Shown: positions 26,849-34,726, counted from the stretch's first letter. The stretch is 43,737 nt of DNA from Cyanobacteria bacterium UBA2855 (GCA_002350725.1 DEFJ01000019.1:561-44297); one strand, 5' to 3'. The notes: generated from the sequence alone by a model not told the origin. Made by a program: numbers and translations.

Positions 26849-28008
26849 TGACAATCGAAGAAAATACAAAGACTTTATACGGAAATGTTGAACTAAACGA
26901 CTACTATTACTTATGGCACTCAGAACCGGGTGCGTGTGAAAAATGCCGGTCAATGGACGGAAAAACTTTTGATGATGCAAATACTATTCCTGATAAACCG
27001 CACCCAAACTGTAAATGTTGGATAGAACGCAAGAAATACCCCTCATCAGACCCAATCGAATACCACAGAGATAAAATCCAAGAACAAAAAAATCTTGGAC
27101 TAGAGTTTGAAAAGTTAAAAGGTGATTTAAGGTGTCTTGAAGATGAATGTGATGCCAATATTAATTTGATAAACAAGGAAATAAAAACTATTGAGCAGGT
27201 CGAATATACAGTTAATTCGGAATATCTTAAACCTTTAAATATAGATATTAAGAATGCAAAAAAGGATTTAATAAATTCTAAAAAAGAACTACGCAGTAAT
27301 ATAAATGAAATAGAAAATCAATTATCAGAAATGCAAAATATATCAGAAATTAAAAATGCACAATTGAATTATTACGACAAAATTTATTTTCAAACAAAGA
27401 TTACCGTTGAGGAATATTTCGCAAATGATGCGGATAAAAAATTAGTTGACAATTTGGCTAAAATATATGCGAAACATTATAACTTAAATGAGTCATTAGA
27501 ATTATACAAAGTAGCATCGAAAAATTATAATTTCAACAAACCATATGTTAACAAAAACGGTGTTATGTATAATAAAATAGAAGAACTAAATAGTACAGAT
27601 ATTGAACAATATATTCATAAAAGATTATCTGAAGAAAAAACAGGAATGAATAATTGTAAAGTCTTATTATTAAATTATGATAGCAGTATTTCAAATTTAA
27701 TTTTACACGATAAAAAGTTTCTTGAATTTTTGAAAAATAATATAAATAATATACGAAAAAATAAAAATATTCCGGAAACAAAAATTGAATTTGAAGAAGG
27801 AGATTTATACAACTCTTTGCATGGAGCATTAATTAAAGGGATTCATTTACAAGATGACGGGACACTTATATTAAGAATTGAAGATTTATATAATTTTAAT
27901 GAAAAACGGACAAGCGTACGAGGAAGGCTAGGAAGAAGATTACAGTTAGAAGGTCATATAATTCCATATTATATAATTATTTTAGTTAAAATTCCAAATG
28001 CAATGTGA
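26848..28008 (+). CDS. MuF-motif / coiled-coil protein with novel C-terminal domain, candidate phage-derived toxin
   Basis: 386 residues. Residues about 23-60 carry W-H-S-x-P-G-x-C-x-x-C-x-x-x-D-G-K-x-F ending in HPNCKCWIE, the cysteine/histidine-rich end of the phage Mu gpF-like minor head fold; the helical front half of that fold is missing. Residues about 70-175 are a Lys/Glu/Asn-rich coiled coil. The C-terminal ~200 residues form a separate domain ending HGALIKG, DGTLILRIEDLYNF, LGRRLQLEGHIIPYYI. This order matches polymorphic toxins that use MuF as a delivery module. The toxin activity cannot be read from sequence. It overlaps the upstream gene by one base (TAATG) with GAGGAGG before it, and is followed by a strong terminator and two membrane-protein genes. 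Confidence 0.6.
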   Translation: MTIEENTKTLYGNVELNDYYYLWHSEPGACEKCRSMDGKTFDDANTIPDKPHPNCKCWIERKKYPSSDPIEYHRDKIQEQKNLGLEFEKLKGDLRCLEDECDANINLINKEIKTIEQVEYTVNSEYLKPLNIDIKNAKKDLINSKKELRSNINEIENQLSEMQNISEIKNAQLNYYDKIYFQTKITVEEYFANDADKKLVDNLAKIYAKHYNLNESLELYKVASKNYNFNKPYVNKNGVMYNKIEELNSTDIEQYIHKRLSEEKTGMNNCKVLLLNYDSSISNLILHDKKFLEFLKNNINNIRKNKNIPETKIEFEEGDLYNSLHGALIKGIHLQDDGTLILRIEDLYNFNEKRTSVRGRLGRRLQLEGHIIPYYIIILVKIPNAM

Positions 28009-28015
28009 TATTTTA

Positions 28016-28045
28016 ATAGCCTTATGTACATAAGGCTATGTTTTT
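28016..28045 (+). terminator. Strong terminator (TAGCC-type palindrome 2)
   Basis: An 11-bp perfect stem ATAGCCTTATG/CATAAGGCTAT with a 2-base loop, followed by GTTTTT, directly behind the MuF-type gene. Confidence 0.8.
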
Positions 28046-28059
28046 AATATATTTATATT

Positions 28060-28554
28060 ATGTTTATCATAAAAAAAATTATAAAATATTTTGAAATACT
28101 TTTATTTATTTTAATAAACTTATTCTTTAGTTTTTATAGCTATAGTAATAATGTGTTTTTAGGGTTCTTTAGTAACTTTTCCGGAAATTTTATTTTATCT
28201 GATAATCCTGATAGTATAACTGCTTTAGTTGGTGCTTTACTTTTAATTATCATTTCAAATATTATATATGTTGTAGTAAAACTTTTATCAGTAACTATCT
28301 TATATTGTTTTGGATTTGTGCTTACTAATACAAAACAATTTTTAGATAAGTTATTTTATAATAAATTTTATACATTAAAATTTATGCTAATTATCTTACT
28401 CATGGATATTATATTTTTACTAATTAGCATCATATATTCCCAAAATAATATATATGAAATTGTAAAATTATACTTATTATCCGCAGGAGGAATATTTCCA
28501 GCATATATTGTATTTTTTGTAGTCCGTAGCGTGCATTTTAATGCACGAAATTAA
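28060..28554 (+). CDS. Small multi-pass membrane protein, candidate immunity protein
   Basis: 164 residues, extremely hydrophobic and AT-rich. Four or five membrane segments are visible (about residues 10-30, 50-90, 108-128, 138-158). There is no Shine-Dalgarno site; TATATT lies 6 bases before the ATG, but in such AT-rich DNA that is weak evidence of a leaderless mRNA. The last residues, VVRSVHFNARN, are encoded by a REP-like palindrome at 28521-28547, so the natural C-terminus has probably been replaced. Position straight after a MuF-type toxin candidate suggests immunity; that is inference from context only. Confidence 0.5.
   Translation: MFIIKKIIKYFEILLFILINLFFSFYSYSNNVFLGFFSNFSGNFILSDNPDSITALVGALLLIIISNIIYVVVKLLSVTILYCFGFVLTNTKQFLDKLFYNKFYTLKFMLIILLMDIIFLLISIIYSQNNIYEIVKLYLLSAGGIFPAYIVFFVVRSVHFNARN
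28521..28547. repeat. REP-like palindromic repeat inserted at a gene's 3' end
   Basis: AGTCCGTAG (28521-28529) then a perfect 8-bp hairpin CGTGCATT-TT-AATGCACG (28530-28547). It encodes the last nine or so residues and leads into the stop of the upstream membrane protein. Confidence 0.65.
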
Positions 28555-28582
28555 AGATAGATAAATAATCATTTGTGCAGTT

Positions 28583-28725
28583 GGTAGGTTGGGTGGAACA
28601 AAAAGGGTAGAAAAGATAAAACGCCAATTGATACAGGTGTAACCCAACAAAAATATATTGTTGGGTTTCGCTTTTCACCAAAACTCTTATTATTCAATGG
28701 TAATTTTGGCTCCACCCAACCTACC
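28583..28725. mobile_element. MITE/REP-like element with 15-bp inverted ends
   Basis: GGTAGGTTGGGTGGA (28583-28597) is the exact inverse of TCCACCCAACCTACC (28711-28725). Inside, AACCCAACAA (28641-28650) pairs with TTGTTGGGTT (28658-28667) around a 7-base loop. The 143-bp unit has no ORF and no clear target-site duplication. The GTAGGTTGGGT end resembles a REP-type repeat widespread in bacteria. Confidence 0.6.
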
Positions 28726-28776
28726 GGCTTCCCAAAGAAAAATTGATGAAATATTTAAATGAAAAATTATAAGATT

Positions 28777-28815
28777 TAATAGCCATGTTACTATGTTGAC
28801 ATGGCTATTATTTTA
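28777..28815 (+). terminator. Strong hairpin with T-rich tail (TAGCC-type palindrome 3)
   Basis: A perfect 12-bp stem TAATAGCCATGT/ACATGGCTATTA with a 10-base loop, followed by TTTTAT. It lies just before the next membrane-protein gene. Confidence 0.6.
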
Positions 28816-28832
28816 TAATATACAGAAATATT

Positions 28833-29552
28833 ATGAATATTAATAAGAAATTAATTATAAATATTTTTTCAATTTTATATTTTATTATTGTAACATTGTT
28901 GTTATTTGTTATCTATACTATTTCAGATTATACTGATAAGAATTCAGATACTGAATATTGGCAATTTATGGGAATTGTAGCTGTCACGGTATATTCTCCT
29001 GTTTTTATTATACAAGTTATTAAATTAATCTTTCAAAAATTCAAATGGGATATGAATGTATGTTTAGCAATATGTAGCTCTATAGCATATATAGCAATAG
29101 TTTTTATAGGACTTACAATATTTGGAGGAATGTCATTTTGGGATACGACACCTATAGAACCAAAAATAAAAGATTATAAATCTGAACTACGTAAAATCAA
29201 ATCCCAATATGAAAATCCTGAATTTGACCATTTTCCGCAAACTTTACCTAACGATATCGAGGATTATTATTTCTATATTGAAAATTCGTTTGATGGTGAA
29301 GATACACATTTTTTAAAGTTCAAAATAAATTCTAAGTACGTTGACAATGAATTAAAGCAAAAATGTATAAATCCCATAATTACAAGAAGAGAATTGAATA
29401 ATATGTATGTTCTAGCATCTAATTCACCTATATATGAGGGCACTTCACAGTATTGCCTGTTGCATACAAAACGTGATAACGGTCGTTATATTACCGGCAT
29501 TGCAACTAATGATGAACATAGTTTAATTTATTATTTTGTCAAAAATTATTGA
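28833..29552 (+). CDS. Membrane protein with soluble C-terminal domain, candidate immunity protein
   Basis: 239 residues. Three membrane segments (about residues 8-30, 45-66 and 78-98) are followed by a ~130-residue soluble domain. That domain contains HFPQTLPNDIEDYYFY and THFLKFKI, a pattern I recall from proteins found near secreted toxins and lipoproteins, with an FP-x-x-(I/L)P core. A -10-like TATAAT lies 19-14 bases before the ATG; no Shine-Dalgarno site. Very AT-rich, like 28060. Role as a second immunity protein is inferred from position only. Confidence 0.5.
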   Translation: MNINKKLIINIFSILYFIIVTLLLFVIYTISDYTDKNSDTEYWQFMGIVAVTVYSPVFIIQVIKLIFQKFKWDMNVCLAICSSIAYIAIVFIGLTIFGGMSFWDTTPIEPKIKDYKSELRKIKSQYENPEFDHFPQTLPNDIEDYYFYIENSFDGEDTHFLKFKINSKYVDNELKQKCINPIITRRELNNMYVLASNSPIYEGTSQYCLLHTKRDNGRYITGIATNDEHSLIYYFVKNY

Positions 29553-29574
29553 TTTGTAATAGAATATGTCTTAT

Positions 29575-29593
29575 AAAGATATTCATCTTTTTC
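29575..29593 (+). terminator. Short terminator-like hairpin
   Basis: AAAGAT-ATTC-ATCTTT followed by TTC, 23 bases after the stop of the 28833 gene. Six-base stem, so weak. Confidence 0.35.
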
Positions 29594-29845
29594 ATAGGCA
29601 TATTTTAATAAAATCATTCATATAGAGGAGTTGTTTTTTTGCATTATAGTTTAAATTATTACCGTAACTATTTTTTGTTGCACATTTAAAACTTTATATC
29701 ACTTGGGGAATAGAGGCATGCCTTAATCTTAAAATATTACAAAATATTAACAGTGTTTTAAGAAATATTAAAATCCTCAAAATCATGTCGCGACATGGTT
29801 TTAAGGGGTTGTGATAGGGGTGAATAAGTGTAAAAAATAAAATAG

Positions 29846-29874
29846 TTGTCCATATCAATGATATGGGATAAAAT
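29846..29874 (+). promoter_or_regulatory. Sigma-70-type promoter for yggS-sepF
   Basis: TTGTCC (29846-29851), 17-base spacer, TAAAAT (29869-29874). The predicted start leaves a leader of about 38 bases carrying AGGAG at 29907-29911. Confidence 0.6.
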
Positions 29875-29918
29875 TAAAATATGCTCTTTGTTGGGTAGAT
29901 TCTTGTAGGAGCAAGATT

Positions 29919-30581
29919 ATGGGATACAACGTAGAAAAAAATCTTAAGCTAATACAAGAAGAAATTGCACCTTATAACGTGAATATAGTTGCTGTTACAA
30001 AGTATTTTGATGAAGATGCTATTGTAGAAGCGTATGATGCCGGACTTAGATGTTTTGGTGAATCCAGAGTAATTGAAGCTTCCGAAAAAATTGAAAGATT
30101 GCCTGATTATGTAAAAGAGGGGTCTGAATTTCATTTTATCGGTCATCTTCAGTCTAACAAGGCAAAACGAGCAGTAGAAAGATTTGACGTAATTCATTCC
30201 GTTGATTCTGTTAAACTTGCGGAAAAGATTTCTGAGTATGCTTTTGAAATTGGCAAAATTCAAAATATTTTATTACAGTTGAACAACGCCTGTGAGGTTC
30301 AAAAGTCAGGTTTTTCGAAAGAGGAGATTTTTGATTGCTTTGGTCAAATTAAGAATTTACCAAACGTCAAAGTTTTGGGATTGATGAATATGGCACCTCT
30401 GGGAGAAGAAGAGAAAAAGTTGAGAGAGCTTTTTTCTGATGTAAGAAAAACAAGAGATAGTCTTGAAATAGAGTTCAACTGTAAGCTTCCCGAATTATCA
30501 ATGGGGATGAGTCAGGATTATGTGATAGCGGCTCAAGAGGGCGCAACAATGCTCAGAATTGGCAGAAGGTTATTCAGTTAG
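29919..30581 (+). CDS. yggS: Pyridoxal phosphate homeostasis protein (YggS/PLPBP)
   Basis: 220 residues, a PLP-binding TIM barrel without known enzyme activity that buffers free PLP in the cytoplasm. The PLP lysine is in AVTKY near residue 28; other family marks are FGESRV, FHFIGHLQSNKAK, NxxxExxKxGF (as NACEVQKSGF), GLMNMAP, LSMGMSQDY and the phosphate-binding RIGRRLF at the end. AGGAG lies 7 bases before the ATG. It is followed 42 bases later by sepF, the ylmE-ylmF arrangement of cyanobacteria and Gram-positives. Confidence 0.95.
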   Translation: MGYNVEKNLKLIQEEIAPYNVNIVAVTKYFDEDAIVEAYDAGLRCFGESRVIEASEKIERLPDYVKEGSEFHFIGHLQSNKAKRAVERFDVIHSVDSVKLAEKISEYAFEIGKIQNILLQLNNACEVQKSGFSKEEIFDCFGQIKNLPNVKVLGLMNMAPLGEEEKKLRELFSDVRKTRDSLEIEFNCKLPELSMGMSQDYVIAAQEGATMLRIGRRLFS

Positions 30582-30623
30582 AGAGAGAAAGTAATATAAA
30601 TTTAATAAGGACGGAGGAAAACG

Positions 30624-31136
30624 GTGGCAGCAGTTAAAGACATGTTAAAATCAGCAATTGATTTTTGTGTAAACGGATGGGGATCAAGCGATTCCGATAT
30701 TGATGATATGTTAGATGAAGATTATGAAGGCGAAGATTATGAAGTTGTTGATAATCTTGCAGTAGCACCTTCTTATTCATATAATTCAAGACAAGACAGA
30801 ACTAATGAATTGAAAGTTGTAAATCACCCTAACTACAAAGGTTATGAAGTGATTGTAATGGAACCTCATTCATTTGATGATGCTGCTCAAATCGTTCAGA
30901 AGTTTAAAGAAAATAAAGTAATAGTATTGAACTTACATTTGTTAGACAAAGTTCAATCTCAAAGAACAATTGATTTTGTTTGCGGCGCGGCTTTAGCCTT
31001 GAACGGCAAGCCTCAAAAAGTTGGTGACCTCGTATTCATATTTACTCCAAGCAATGTTGTTTTGTCAGTCGATATGAACGAAGTTCAAAATAAATTTGGT
31101 GATTCTCCTCTTTGGAGAGAACCAATTCAACAATAA
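30624..31136 (+). CDS. sepF: Cell division protein SepF
   Basis: 170 residues starting at GTG 30624 with GGAGG 6 bases upstream. A short amphipathic N-terminus (VKDMLKSAIDF) that can bind membrane is followed by an acidic linker (DDMLDEDYEGEDYE) and the C-terminal SepF core (VIVLNLHLLDK, QRTIDFVCGAALAL, FIFTPSNV). SepF forms rings that anchor FtsZ filaments to the membrane. Its gene lies between yggS and nadK, with ftsZ 1 kb downstream. Confidence 0.95.
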   Translation: MAAVKDMLKSAIDFCVNGWGSSDSDIDDMLDEDYEGEDYEVVDNLAVAPSYSYNSRQDRTNELKVVNHPNYKGYEVIVMEPHSFDDAAQIVQKFKENKVIVLNLHLLDKVQSQRTIDFVCGAALALNGKPQKVGDLVFIFTPSNVVLSVDMNEVQNKFGDSPLWREPIQQ

Positions 31137-31173
31137 ATATTGGGATAAGAAGATAGAGGATAGTTTAATTTAA

Positions 31174-31208
31174 CAAAGCCTTTGCGAATTTCGCGGAGGC
31201 TTTTTTTT
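31174..31208 (+). terminator. Terminator after sepF
   Basis: AAAGCCTTTGCGAA pairs imperfectly with TTCGCGGAGGCTTT, followed by a run of eight T. It separates yggS-sepF from nadK. Confidence 0.8.
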
Positions 31209-31209
31209 A

Positions 31210-31218
31210 TGATATAAT
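31210..31218 (+). promoter_or_regulatory. Extended -10 promoter for a leaderless nadK mRNA
   Basis: TGATATAAT is an extended -10 element (TGnTATAAT). The hexamer 31213-31218 ends 6 bases before the nadK ATG, so the transcript should begin at the start codon. The -35 region overlaps the sepF terminator and is poor. Confidence 0.6.
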
Positions 31219-31224
31219 ACCAAT

Positions 31225-32025
31225 ATGATATTAAAGAAATTTGCAGTGGTATACAATACAAACATAGAGCATTCCGTTGAGGTGAAAGATGAGATAGTAA
31301 AGTTATTAATTCAAAACGGGAAAAATGTTGTGACGTTCGATATTGATGACTTGCAAAGCGGGTTTGATTTCGTATTTGTTGTTGGCGGAGATGGTACTAT
31401 TTTAAAGGCTGCCAGATTTTATTCAAAGTGTTCAACTCCGATATTTGGTGTAAATCTTGGACGTTTAGGCTTTTTGTCGCAATGTACTGCTGAAAATACA
31501 AAAAATGCCGTGAATAAAATATTGAATGGCGAGTATACTATTGATGACAGAATTATGCTTAGATATGACAGATATACTGCATTAAATGATTTTGTTATAA
31601 AAAGCTCTCTGTCCGGCAGGACGTCAAAATTTTCACTAAAAATAAACGGGAAAGTTGTATGCGATTATTTAGCGGATGGAATTATTATTTCTACTCCTAC
31701 AGGTTCTACGGCTTATGGATTGTCTGCCGGCGGTCCGGTTATGGTTCCGTCTTTAGATGCTTTTGTAATTGTTCCTATATGTCCGCATACGCTTACCGCA
31801 AGACCGCTTGTCGTTCCTGATTCCGAAACAATAACTATATGTAGTTCAAATAAGCCTGACGGGTATTTCTTTTCTGCTGACGGTCAAGAATTTATGCGGG
31901 TGAATACTGAAATTACAATAAATAAATACGAATGTCCCGTAAAACTTGTATTGCTTGACGGTACTGATTTTTATACAGTGCTTAGAGATAAACTCCATTG
32001 GGGAACATCTCCTGCAAAGATATAA
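31225..32025 (+). CDS. nadK: NAD kinase
   Basis: 266 residues. It makes NADP from NAD and ATP or polyphosphate. Family motifs are GGDGT (residues 54-58), GVNLGRLGFLSQ, and ADGIIISTPTGSTAYGLSAGGP with the NE/D-type region; CPHTLTARPLVV follows. The ATG has no Shine-Dalgarno site but a -10 box 6 bases upstream, consistent with a leaderless mRNA. The gene lies between sepF and ftsZ. Confidence 0.95.
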   Translation: MILKKFAVVYNTNIEHSVEVKDEIVKLLIQNGKNVVTFDIDDLQSGFDFVFVVGGDGTILKAARFYSKCSTPIFGVNLGRLGFLSQCTAENTKNAVNKILNGEYTIDDRIMLRYDRYTALNDFVIKSSLSGRTSKFSLKINGKVVCDYLADGIIISTPTGSTAYGLSAGGPVMVPSLDAFVIVPICPHTLTARPLVVPDSETITICSSNKPDGYFFSADGQEFMRVNTEITINKYECPVKLVLLDGTDFYTVLRDKLHWGTSPAKI

Positions 32026-32116
32026 TTATAAATTTATAAAAATATTAACTTTTGTTCATAATTCCGTGAAATTTATTGTACTTTTTTTTTCTTTAAAATA
32101 GTATGTTAGTATATTA

Positions 32117-32147
32117 TTGATATACTCGTTAAGTTGCGAAGTATAAT
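32117..32147 (+). promoter_or_regulatory. Likely ftsZ promoter
   Basis: TTGATA (32117-32122), 19-base spacer, TATAAT (32142-32147), 41 bases before the ftsZ start. The spacer is longer than ideal. Confidence 0.45.
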
Positions 32148-32188
32148 AGGTGGAGTCAAGTAATATATTAATATAAGAGGTAAAAATC

Positions 32189-33397
32189 GTGGAAAATTTC
32201 GTATCAGATATCTTTGCGAAAAAAGATGAAACTCAAACAACTTCTGCTCCGGAACAACCGACAAGAAGTGGTGTTAACCCTACAAAGATTAAGGTTGTAG
32301 GTGTTGGTGGCGGCGGCGGAAACGCTGTTAACCGTATGATAAAAAATGGTCTGTCCGGTGTTGAATTTTGGTTGATGAATACAGATTTACAAGTTTTGGA
32401 ATTTGGTCAAACTAAAAATAAAATTCAATTAGGTATAAAATCAACAGAAGGTCTTGGTGCAGGCGGTGATCCGTCAGTTGGAGAAAAGGCTGCAGAAGAG
32501 GCTCAACAAGAAATAACAGAAGCATTAGATGGCGCTGATATGGTGTTTATAACAGCGGGTATGGGTGGCGGTACAGGTACCGGTGCGGCTCCTGTTGTTG
32601 CGAAAATTGCTAAAGAGTTAGGAATTTTAACTATAGCAGTTGTTACAAAACCTTTCAATTGGGAAGGTCGTAAGAGACAAAATCAAGCTGAACAAGGTCT
32701 TGAAAAATTGAGAGAATGTGTTGATGCTGTTATTGTTGTTCCAAACGACAAGTTACTTCAAGTAGTTGACAGACAAGTTTCATTGACCGAATCGTTCTTG
32801 ATTGTTGATGAGGTGTTGTTAAGAGGTGTTCAGGGTATTTCTGATATCATCACAACTCCTGGCATGATAAACGTTGACTTTGCTGATGTTAAGAGTGTAA
32901 TGCAGGGTTCAGGTTCTGCATTAATGGGTATCGGTATTGCTCAAGGTGAAGGCAGAGCTGTTAAGGCTGCTGAAATTGCTATTAACTCTCAATTACTTGA
33001 ATCTTCAATTAACGGTGCAACCGGTGTTATCGTTAATATAACAGGCGGACCTGATATGACATTGCATGAAATCTCTGACGCGGCAAATATTATCCACGAT
33101 GCCGTTACAGAAGATGCTACTGTTATTATCGGTACTGCTGTTAACGAAAATATTCAAAATAATTCTATCAGCGTTACGGTTGTTGCTACAGGATTTGATG
33201 TTAAGAAAAATCTTGAACAGACAGCTAAACCTGATATTAGCAAATTGAACGATTTCTTCTCTAGCAATTCATTTGCAAGCGGATTAGGCGTAAGCTCTTC
33301 CACAACTTCAACATCAACTCCGTCAAGAAGAAGTTCAATGCCATCTTCTTCAGCAGGTTTTTCGAATATCGAAATTCCTGATTTCTTGAAGAAATAA
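32189..33397 (+). CDS. ftsZ: Cell division GTPase FtsZ
   Basis: 402 residues from GTG 32189 with AGAGG upstream. Tubulin-like GTPase that forms the Z-ring. Seen are VGVGGGGGNAVNRM, the tubulin signature GGGTGTGAAP, KPFNWEGRKR and the T7-loop region around NVDFADVK. After a Ser/Thr-rich linker the C-terminal peptide IEIPDFLKK, the docking site for SepF and other partners, is intact. Length is normal. A perfect terminator follows at 33447. Confidence 0.97.
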   Translation: MENFVSDIFAKKDETQTTSAPEQPTRSGVNPTKIKVVGVGGGGGNAVNRMIKNGLSGVEFWLMNTDLQVLEFGQTKNKIQLGIKSTEGLGAGGDPSVGEKAAEEAQQEITEALDGADMVFITAGMGGGTGTGAAPVVAKIAKELGILTIAVVTKPFNWEGRKRQNQAEQGLEKLRECVDAVIVVPNDKLLQVVDRQVSLTESFLIVDEVLLRGVQGISDIITTPGMINVDFADVKSVMQGSGSALMGIGIAQGEGRAVKAAEIAINSQLLESSINGATGVIVNITGGPDMTLHEISDAANIIHDAVTEDATVIIGTAVNENIQNNSISVTVVATGFDVKKNLEQTAKPDISKLNDFFSSNSFASGLGVSSSTTSTSTPSRRSSMPSSSAGFSNIEIPDFLKK

Positions 33398-33446
33398 TGG
33401 CAGTTGGTATTTTCCGACATAAATGAAGTGAAGTATGAAAAAATAT

Positions 33447-33476
33447 AGCGGGCAAAAATGATTGCCCGCTTTTTTT
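33447..33476 (+). terminator. Terminator after ftsZ
   Basis: Perfect 9-bp stem AGCGGGCAA/TTGCCCGCT with a 6-base loop and seven T. Confidence 0.92.
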
Positions 33477-33516
33477 GTAAGTTGCGTGTAAATGATTTGG
33501 ATGTAAATAATATAAT

Positions 33517-33547
33517 AAAAATCCTGCCATATAATGACAGGATTTTT
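33517..33547 (-). terminator. Terminator after the aldolase gene
   Basis: AAAAATCCTG/CAGGATTTTT, a 10-bp stem with A/T tracts on both sides. It serves the minus-strand fba gene and can work in both directions. Confidence 0.8.
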
Positions 33548-33570
33548 TAATTATAATTAGCGGAAAATTA

Positions 33571-34530
33571 TTAGTCTTTAGCGTGACCTGCTGTTCCTAA
33601 TACATCGCGCATTTTGTGCATAACCATTTCTTTAACGGCTGTTCTGCCCGGTCCCATGTATTCACGTGGGTCGAATTTTTCAGGATGTTCAATAAAGAAT
33701 TCTCTGATAGTAGAAGTCATTGCCAATCTCAAGTCTGTATCGATATTGATTTTAGCAACACCGTGTTTAGAAGCGTAGTTAAGCATTTCTTCAGGAACAC
33801 CTTGAGCATCAGGTAAGTTACCGCCAAATTTGTTACATTTTTCAACGAATTCTTTCGGAACTGAAGATGAACCGTGAAGAACGATAGGGTAATCACCAAA
33901 TCCTGCTTCTTTTAACGCATCTTTAATTTCTTTCAATCTTTCAAAGTCTAATTTAGCTTCACCTTTGAATTTGTATGCACCGTGAGAAGTACCGATAGCG
34001 ATAGCCAAAGAATCGCAGCCTGTTTGTTTAACGAATTCAACAGCTTCTTTAACGTTAGTGTATTTAGCATCTTTGTCTGATACTTTAACGTCGTCTTCAA
34101 CACCTGCTAATTTACCTAATTCAGCTTCAACTGAAACTCCTCTTTCGTGAGCATATTCAACAACTTGTTTAGTAACTCTAACGTTTTCTTCAAACGGGAA
34201 TCTTGAACCGTCAATCATAACTGATGAAAAACCGCCATCGATACATGCTTTACAAATTTCAAAATCTGCACCGTGATCTAAGTGAAGAGCGATAGGTACA
34301 GTAGTTGTAGCTAATGCAGCTTCAACCAATTTGATTAAGTATGTTTGGTTAGCATATTTTCTAGCACCTGCAGAAACTTGTAAAATAATAGGTGATTGAG
34401 TTTCTTCTGCAGCTTCTGCAATACCTTGTAAAATTTCCATGTTGTTAACATTGTACGCACCGATAGCATAACCGCCGGCTAGTGCTTTTTTGAACATTTC
34501 GTTTGTTCCGACTAACTTTCTTTCAGCCAT
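33571..34530 (-). CDS. fba: Class II fructose-bisphosphate aldolase
   Basis: 319 residues from the ATG of MAERKLVGTNEMF with AAGGAG 10 bases upstream; the longer frame to 34590 runs through a REP-like hairpin and is not coding. A zinc-dependent TIM barrel that splits fructose 1,6-bisphosphate in glycolysis and works in reverse for gluconeogenesis. Visible are the zinc-site HLDHG (83-87), VEAELG, GTSHGAYKF, VLHGSSSVP and NIDTDLR near the end. The C-terminal half resembles the long class IIB type found in many anaerobes and cyanobacteria. Monocistronic between a REP-containing leader and a terminator. Confidence 0.95.
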   Translation of the reverse strand: MAERKLVGTNEMFKKALAGGYAIGAYNVNNMEILQGIAEAAEETQSPIILQVSAGARKYANQTYLIKLVEAALATTTVPIALHLDHGADFEICKACIDGGFSSVMIDGSRFPFEENVRVTKQVVEYAHERGVSVEAELGKLAGVEDDVKVSDKDAKYTNVKEAVEFVKQTGCDSLAIAIGTSHGAYKFKGEAKLDFERLKEIKDALKEAGFGDYPIVLHGSSSVPKEFVEKCNKFGGNLPDAQGVPEEMLNYASKHGVAKINIDTDLRLAMTSTIREFFIEHPEKFDPREYMGPGRTAVKEMVMHKMRDVLGTAGHAKD

Positions 34531-34559
34531 TTTGTTTGTTCTCCTTCTTTTATACTTTT

Positions 34560-34580
34560 GTCGGATAAAATCCGACCTAC
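34560..34580 (-). repeat. REP-like repeat in the fba leader
   Basis: On the minus strand GTAG is followed by a perfect hairpin GTCGGAT-TTT-ATCCGAC (34560-34576). It lies about 30 bases before the fba ATG, between the likely promoter region and the ribosome site, and would form a hairpin in the mRNA leader. Confidence 0.6.
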
Positions 34581-34726
34581 AAATAAGCATTTATATATTT
34601 ATAGGGTATAACAAACATAGGGGGTATGCAAGTGTAAACATTTATTAAAAAAGTATATAACTAATAACAAAATTTTTACTTCAGTTGTTATAATCTTTAT
34701 GGGGAAATGAAAATATAAAGGGATTA

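Larger units (their letters stand above)
29553..29918. other. Intergenic region upstream of yggS
   Basis: No gene is seen in 366 bases. It holds the weak terminator at 29575, a 14-base perfect palindrome CATGTCGCGACATG (29784-29797) flanked by AAAAT and GTTTT that could be a terminator or an operator, and the yggS promoter at 29846-29874. This is the right-hand edge of the AT-rich island. Confidence 0.5.

Noticed and set aside
34531..34590. N-terminal extension of the aldolase
   Set aside because: It is encoded by a REP-like hairpin and the ribosome site; family length fits the start at 34530.
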